From assembly GCA_033980235.1 (NCBI GenBank), contig CM067066.1, positions 34,015,180 to 34,079,179 of the forward strand: a stretch of 64,000 bases of DNA, written 5' to 3'. The stretch's first letter is position 1. Each line of letters begins with the position of its first letter. Source of the stretch: Diadema setosum. Taxonomy: Eukaryota > Echinodermata > Echinoidea > Diadematoida > Diadematidae. The translations under genes and the position numbers were made by a program. The notes under the pieces are model-generated. The model did not search any database and was not told the DNA's origin. It saw only the letters and a list, made by a program, of their open reading frames with translations. Below are positions 61,401-64,000 of the stretch, piece after piece.

Positions 61401-63700
61401 TCATCTCATATGTCATATCTCACTTTGATAGCAGTGGCTGGGGTCTTACCTTGGGGCACCACCCTGCTCTTCACTGGATTTCGCGCACTCTTCACCAACT
61501 CCTTCAGTATCTTCCTCTCCTTTTCTCCCGCGAGACTCACCGATCTGCGCCACGATAAAACAGGATGACAAAACAAACACAGTGAGAGACGACCCAATAG
61601 TATCCACACCAAATCCCAGAGGGGTCAATAAATTTTTTTTTAAAGAAGGCAAGTGTCGTTGTCAGATAAAGTTGTCTGGATACCAAGAGTAAAGAGGAAA
61701 GAGGGCCATTACCACGACAATCTCTACCCTTTGTACTCTTTACGCTCTGAATGTGATGAAGCTTGCCTCGAATTATCAATCCTATCAATCCCCCTCCCCC
61801 TACTCAAACTGACCAGAATCAGACTGACTTAATGGCAACTTTCTTCTTAGCCTTGAGCACACAGACAGACAGACAGACATATGCTCACGCAAACACATGC
61901 ACACACATATGCAACAACAAATAGTTTGTCACTGTTACCAAAGTATGCAGTTGATATAAGTATGATCAGAAGCACGGCTAAAGGGGGCATCAGCTTTACT
62001 TTCACCCCGTGACAATGACTGCGATAATAATCTTGTTTACAACCAAGCTGGGAAAGACCATACCAGCACTCGTGAATAATCAAGCTGGTCGGGCAAATTC
62101 AACATTGTTATTTCATAACATTTTCTCCCTTGTGCATCATCATTCAACAAAGCAAACACAAGAAAGAGAGAGAGAGAATTGGCAAAATGCATTTCACAAG
62201 ATCACAATGGCAAAGAGAGATAGAAATTTCAATTCACAAGTCCATAGCTCACCTGCCACTTCGACCAGCTCGGGCAGTTCTACCAACACGGTGGACATAG
62301 TGCTTGACCGAGTTGGGCATGGTGAAATTGATGACCTTGTAAACATAGAATCAATAATAGACGGTTTACGCAACTCTCATATAGAATGGGTCATCTCTTG
62401 ATAATGGTGAAGAAGTTGCTTTACATATATGTCGTTCATACACAAAATTGGTTCTAATCAGGCAAATATATGTATTTACCATGGTTTACAATGTAAATCA
62501 AAAGTACATAAATCACATTATTTTGTCTATGGGCTTGTTTATGATGGTAATTAAAGCAGTTGTATCAGTATGCTATGTTACCTGTAAATCAGATATTTGA
62601 AATAATAAAAAATTCCATTCAGTTAACCCTATTCTAACTGGGGGGGGGGTCAAATTGACCCCCCCCCCCCGACGTTTCGTGCCACGATTTCGCAATGTGC
62701 AAAGCTTTTGCTGCGTCGTTTCACGACTTTTTTCATTGAAGTCTCCCGCATATTTTGAGACCGAATTTGTGACGTCCAGGTACATCGTTTTGAAGTTACG
62801 TAATGTTTTGCATATGCATGTCAACCAAAAAACAGCTCAAATTCATGAAATCGTGTGCAAATCCAATGCAAATTGTGTTTTTGGGTTAAATTGATATAAA
62901 TTAGATTATTTCAACTTTTAACCATTGAAATTAATCAATTCTAGTGTAGATAAGCCTGAAAAAGTGCCTGCAACAAGTTTTGGCAAAAAAAACAATAGAA
63001 AACAAAATGTTGAAAAAACAATAAAATCCATAAGAAATTAACAAAACAATAAAAAACAAAAGAAATTAATTTCAATTGAGCAATTTTTTTACACAAAAAC
63101 TGTTTGATGTGTCTTGAGGAATTCTGACACAAAAAATTTAGCAATCCTCCAGTCTTTTTAATGGAGTTATAGGTGAAAATATGATTTCATGCACAAATTT
63201 GCATAATTAATTTATTAAAATAGAAAGGCAATATTGTATGATGATGTAATCTTGTAGTTGACATCCAGCTCTATCTTCAGGCAAAATTTCGCGGCGATCG
63301 CGCGATCAGCGGCTGAGATCTGAAGGGGGGGGTCAAATTGACCCCCCTCCCCCCCCCCCCCCCCCCCCCCTCAGTAAAAACTTGGTCTCAAATAGCCCAG
63401 TTAGAATAGGGTTAAACGTCATGCAATTCCATACAATTCAAATCCTGCTTATTATCTTCATGACTGCAATGCCATGCTTAAAATCTGTGGTACATACGAG
63501 GGAAAAAAAGAAAGAATCAAAGATTGATATACAGGAACATGCATATCAATGTCCTTTCACACACTGCCTAAGATTAAAAAAGTTAGGAGTGGAATGCATA
63601 CTGTCTTCACTCCTTCGATATCCAGACCCCTAGCTGCCAGATCGGTTGCAACCAACACATCAACTTCTTCTTCCTTGAACAGACGCAACATTTCCATTCG
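50336..63700 (-). CDS. DDX27: DDX27 orthologue, last eight coding exons (partial, 5' end outside window)
   Basis: DEAD-box RNA helicase of the DDX27/yeast Drs1 group, a nucleolar ATPase needed for large-subunit pre-rRNA processing and linked to the PeBoW complex. Exons on the minus strand: 63700-63602, 62335-62253, 61544-61450, 60557-60351, 54640-54561, 52929-52806, 52472-52358 and 50417-50336. Together they give 885 nt, 294 codons and TGA, with all phases agreeing. Seen: helicase motif V ([16 protein letters not shown]), motif VI ([14 protein letters not shown]), then the family-specific coiled basic tail with [26 protein letters not shown] and FEKELTNTS. Motifs Q to IV and the N-terminal acidic region lie beyond 64000. 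Human DDX27 has the same order of tail motifs. The C terminus GKPKGKRR is shorter than, but similar in charge to, the human end. Confidence 0.92.
50418..51618. other. DDX27 intron sequence
   Basis: A- and T-rich, with CAAACA and AAC simple tracts at 50525-50615. Nothing else recognised. Confidence 0.6.
51619..52287. mobile_element. TIR element in last DDX27 intron
   Basis: Left TGTGACCCGCCATAACAATA then GGATCC. The inverse of the right end reads CGTGACCCGGTACAACAAAA then GGATCC. About 30-bp imperfect TIRs around 670 bp. It ends about 70 bp from the exon at 52358. Confidence 0.7.
52358..52472 (-). CDS. DDX27: DDX27 exon, FEKELTNTS motif
   Basis: 115 nt: [20 protein letters not shown], then [17 protein letters not shown]. 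The F-x-x-E-L-T-N-T-S motif is conserved to human DDX27. The acceptor is a tandem CAGCAG, so a one-residue length variant is possible. Donor GTGAGT. Confidence 0.9.
52806..52929 (-). CDS. DDX27: DDX27 exon, tail helix
   Basis: 124 nt: [20 protein letters not shown], then [12 protein letters not shown]. Aligns with the family's ERSxFExLKAQxFAxRxAKR helix. Acceptor GTCGCAAACCCAG, donor GTGAGG. Confidence 0.88.
52930..54560. other. DDX27 intron sequence
   Basis: No repeats or exons that I can support. Contains repeated AATCTxATTTT-type low-complexity DNA near 54190-54380. Confidence 0.5.
54561..54640 (-). CDS. DDX27: DDX27 exon, lysine-rich linker
   Basis: 80 nt: [20 protein letters not shown], then EKKKTLS. 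The human protein has a basic KKKRKK-type linker at this point. Acceptor TTTTCTCTTTTGCTCAG is strong. The donor AGT/GTGAGT keeps phase 0. Confidence 0.85.
54641..55693. other. DDX27 intron sequence
   Basis: Contains (AGC)n near 55028 and (AATCAC)n near 55152-55172. A C run ends the stretch at 55666-55692. Confidence 0.5.
55694..57119. repeat. 726-bp tandem duplication
   Basis: 55694-56393 and 56425-57119 are nearly identical (offset 726), separated by a (TA)n tract. Each copy holds a 16-bp-stem hairpin (55824-55858 and 56550-56584) and a block of AACCTCGAGGTT palindromes starting AGTTACGTTCAGAC. The 107-codon open frame seen in both copies is explained by the duplication and has no other support. 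Confidence 0.85.
56849..57623. mobile_element. TIR element with TAGTTACGTTCAGACGG ends
   Basis: The left TAGTTACGTTCAGACGGCAG is the near-exact inverse of the right end (CCCGTCTGAACGTAACTA). AACCTCGAGGTT-like blocks recur at both ends. A second left end lies at 56123 in the duplicated copy, so the duplication took in the element's left half. Confidence 0.65.
57890..58474. repeat. (ATT/ATC)n microsatellite with higher-order repeat
   Basis: About 585 bp of trinucleotides. A larger unit of roughly 120-135 bp containing ATCATTATTATTGTTGTTAT recurs three times (near 58117, 58237 and 58374). Open frames here are repeat artefacts. Confidence 0.9.
58475..59429. other. DDX27 intron sequence
   Basis: Nothing recognised. 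Confidence 0.6.
59430..60350. repeat. CACCA/CACTCCA satellite in DDX27 intron
   Basis: About 920 bp built from CACAC, CACCA and CACTCCA units, G-poor on the plus strand. It abuts the exon at 60351 and contributes its 5' splice site on the minus strand. Confidence 0.9.
60351..60557 (-). CDS. DDX27: DDX27 exon, coiled-coil and RSWFQT motif
   Basis: 207 nt: [20 protein letters not shown], a Glu/Lys/Gln-rich heptad region, then [20 protein letters not shown]. The W-F-Q-T motif is characteristic of DDX27/Drs1 proteins. The donor GTGTGG is the first unit of the CACCA satellite that fills the next 0.9 kb. Confidence 0.92.
60558..61449. other. DDX27 intron sequence
   Basis: A T run at 60804-60828. 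Otherwise nothing recognised. Confidence 0.6.
61450..61544 (-). CDS. DDX27: DDX27 exon closing the helicase core
   Basis: 95 nt: [20 protein letters not shown], then [11 protein letters not shown]. This corresponds to the family's SLVGExERK segment at the end of RecA domain 2. Acceptor ATCGTGGCGCAG, donor GTAAGA. Confidence 0.9.
61545..62252. other. DDX27 intron sequence
   Basis: A short (CAGA)n tract near 61860-61878. Nothing else recognised. Confidence 0.6.
62253..62335 (-). CDS. DDX27: DDX27 exon with helicase motif VI
   Basis: 83 nt: [20 protein letters not shown], then ARAGRSG. The [11 protein letters not shown] box supplies the arginine finger that acts in ATP hydrolysis. Acceptor ATGTTTACAAG, donor GTGAGC. 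Confidence 0.92.
62623..63415. mobile_element. TIR element with C/G-run palindromes, in DDX27 intron
   Basis: TTAACCCTATTCTAACTGGG (62623-62642) is the exact inverse of 63396-63415. Just inside each end lies a G run, GTCAAATTGAC, then a C run. The core includes GCGGCGATCGCGCGATC near 63289. 793 bp, no ORF of interest. Confidence 0.85.
63602..63700 (-). CDS. DDX27: DDX27 exon with helicase motif V
   Basis: 99 nt, phase 0 at both ends: [20 protein letters not shown], then [12 protein letters not shown]. Acceptor TTTTGTCTCCTACAG, donor GTATGC. Part of RecA-like domain 2, which contacts ATP and RNA. Confidence 0.92.
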
Positions 63701-64000
63701 CTGTAGGAGACAAAAAAGGAAAAGAAACAAATAGTTGGAAAGCAGCAAATTGATTGTTGAATTGGCACTGATACAACACACACTCTGTTTAAAGAGAAAG
63801 GGGAGCAAACTACTTCACAGCCCTATTTGGCTTTTTTTTACAAGAAATTTCACAAAATTTTACCACACTCAATTTGGTGGATTCAAAACTTACCTGTGTA
63901 CCAACAGCAGGTCAAAATGGGCAACACTATTCTGTGCATGAGAGTATACGCAACACTTTCTGAATACACATCTGGCCCTAGTACACATAACTGTATTAGT
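63701..64000. other. DDX27 intron sequence
   Basis: The minus strand has a donor-like CACAG/GTAAGT near 63893, but the preceding frames do not give the expected helicase sequence, so no exon is called. Confidence 0.5.

Overview
The window is animal nuclear DNA: AT-rich, intron-dominated and full of interspersed repeats. Exons are short, with GT-AG borders. The two recognisable genes are metazoan, and the repeats include a DIRS-type tyrosine-recombinase retrotransposon, many short TIR elements and purine-rich minisatellites. This mix fits a marine invertebrate deuterostome, most likely an echinoderm such as a sea urchin. That is inference from repeat style and protein similarity, not a database match.

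Layout. 396-7370 (+) holds the last seven coding exons of the mitochondrial T-cell-activation-inhibitor orthologue TCAIM. The joined exons are 1332 nt, exactly 443 codons plus a stop, with every splice phase agreeing. 7550-11807 (-) is a degenerate DIRS-like element just past the TCAIM stop. 12-25 kb is noncoding: small TIR elements, a 108-bp tandem repeat, and a 1.35-kb foldback element whose arms are arrays of a CCCACAAATGTAAAAA unit. 25-31.2 kb (+) has short exon-like segments with good splice sites from a gene I cannot name. 31.7-34.0 kb is a repeat split by a 2-kb insertion with Helentron-like ends. 35.2-36.2 and 47.2-48.4 kb are inverted copies of one element packed with AGGTCA direct repeats. 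36.6-38.1 kb carries seven CAATGCA heptamers. 44.4-46.9 kb is a purine minisatellite interrupted by a probable 1.6-kb solo LTR with a 5-bp target duplication.

50.3-63.7 kb (-) holds the last eight coding exons of the DEAD-box helicase DDX27. These sum to 885 nt, 294 codons plus a stop, again with agreeing phases. Its introns contain TIR elements, a 726-bp tandem duplication, a 600-bp ATT/ATC microsatellite and a 0.9-kb CACCA satellite that provides the 5' splice site of the exon next to it. TCAIM (mitochondrial) and DDX27 (nucleolar) converge, and nothing suggests that they work together. Both genes continue beyond the window.
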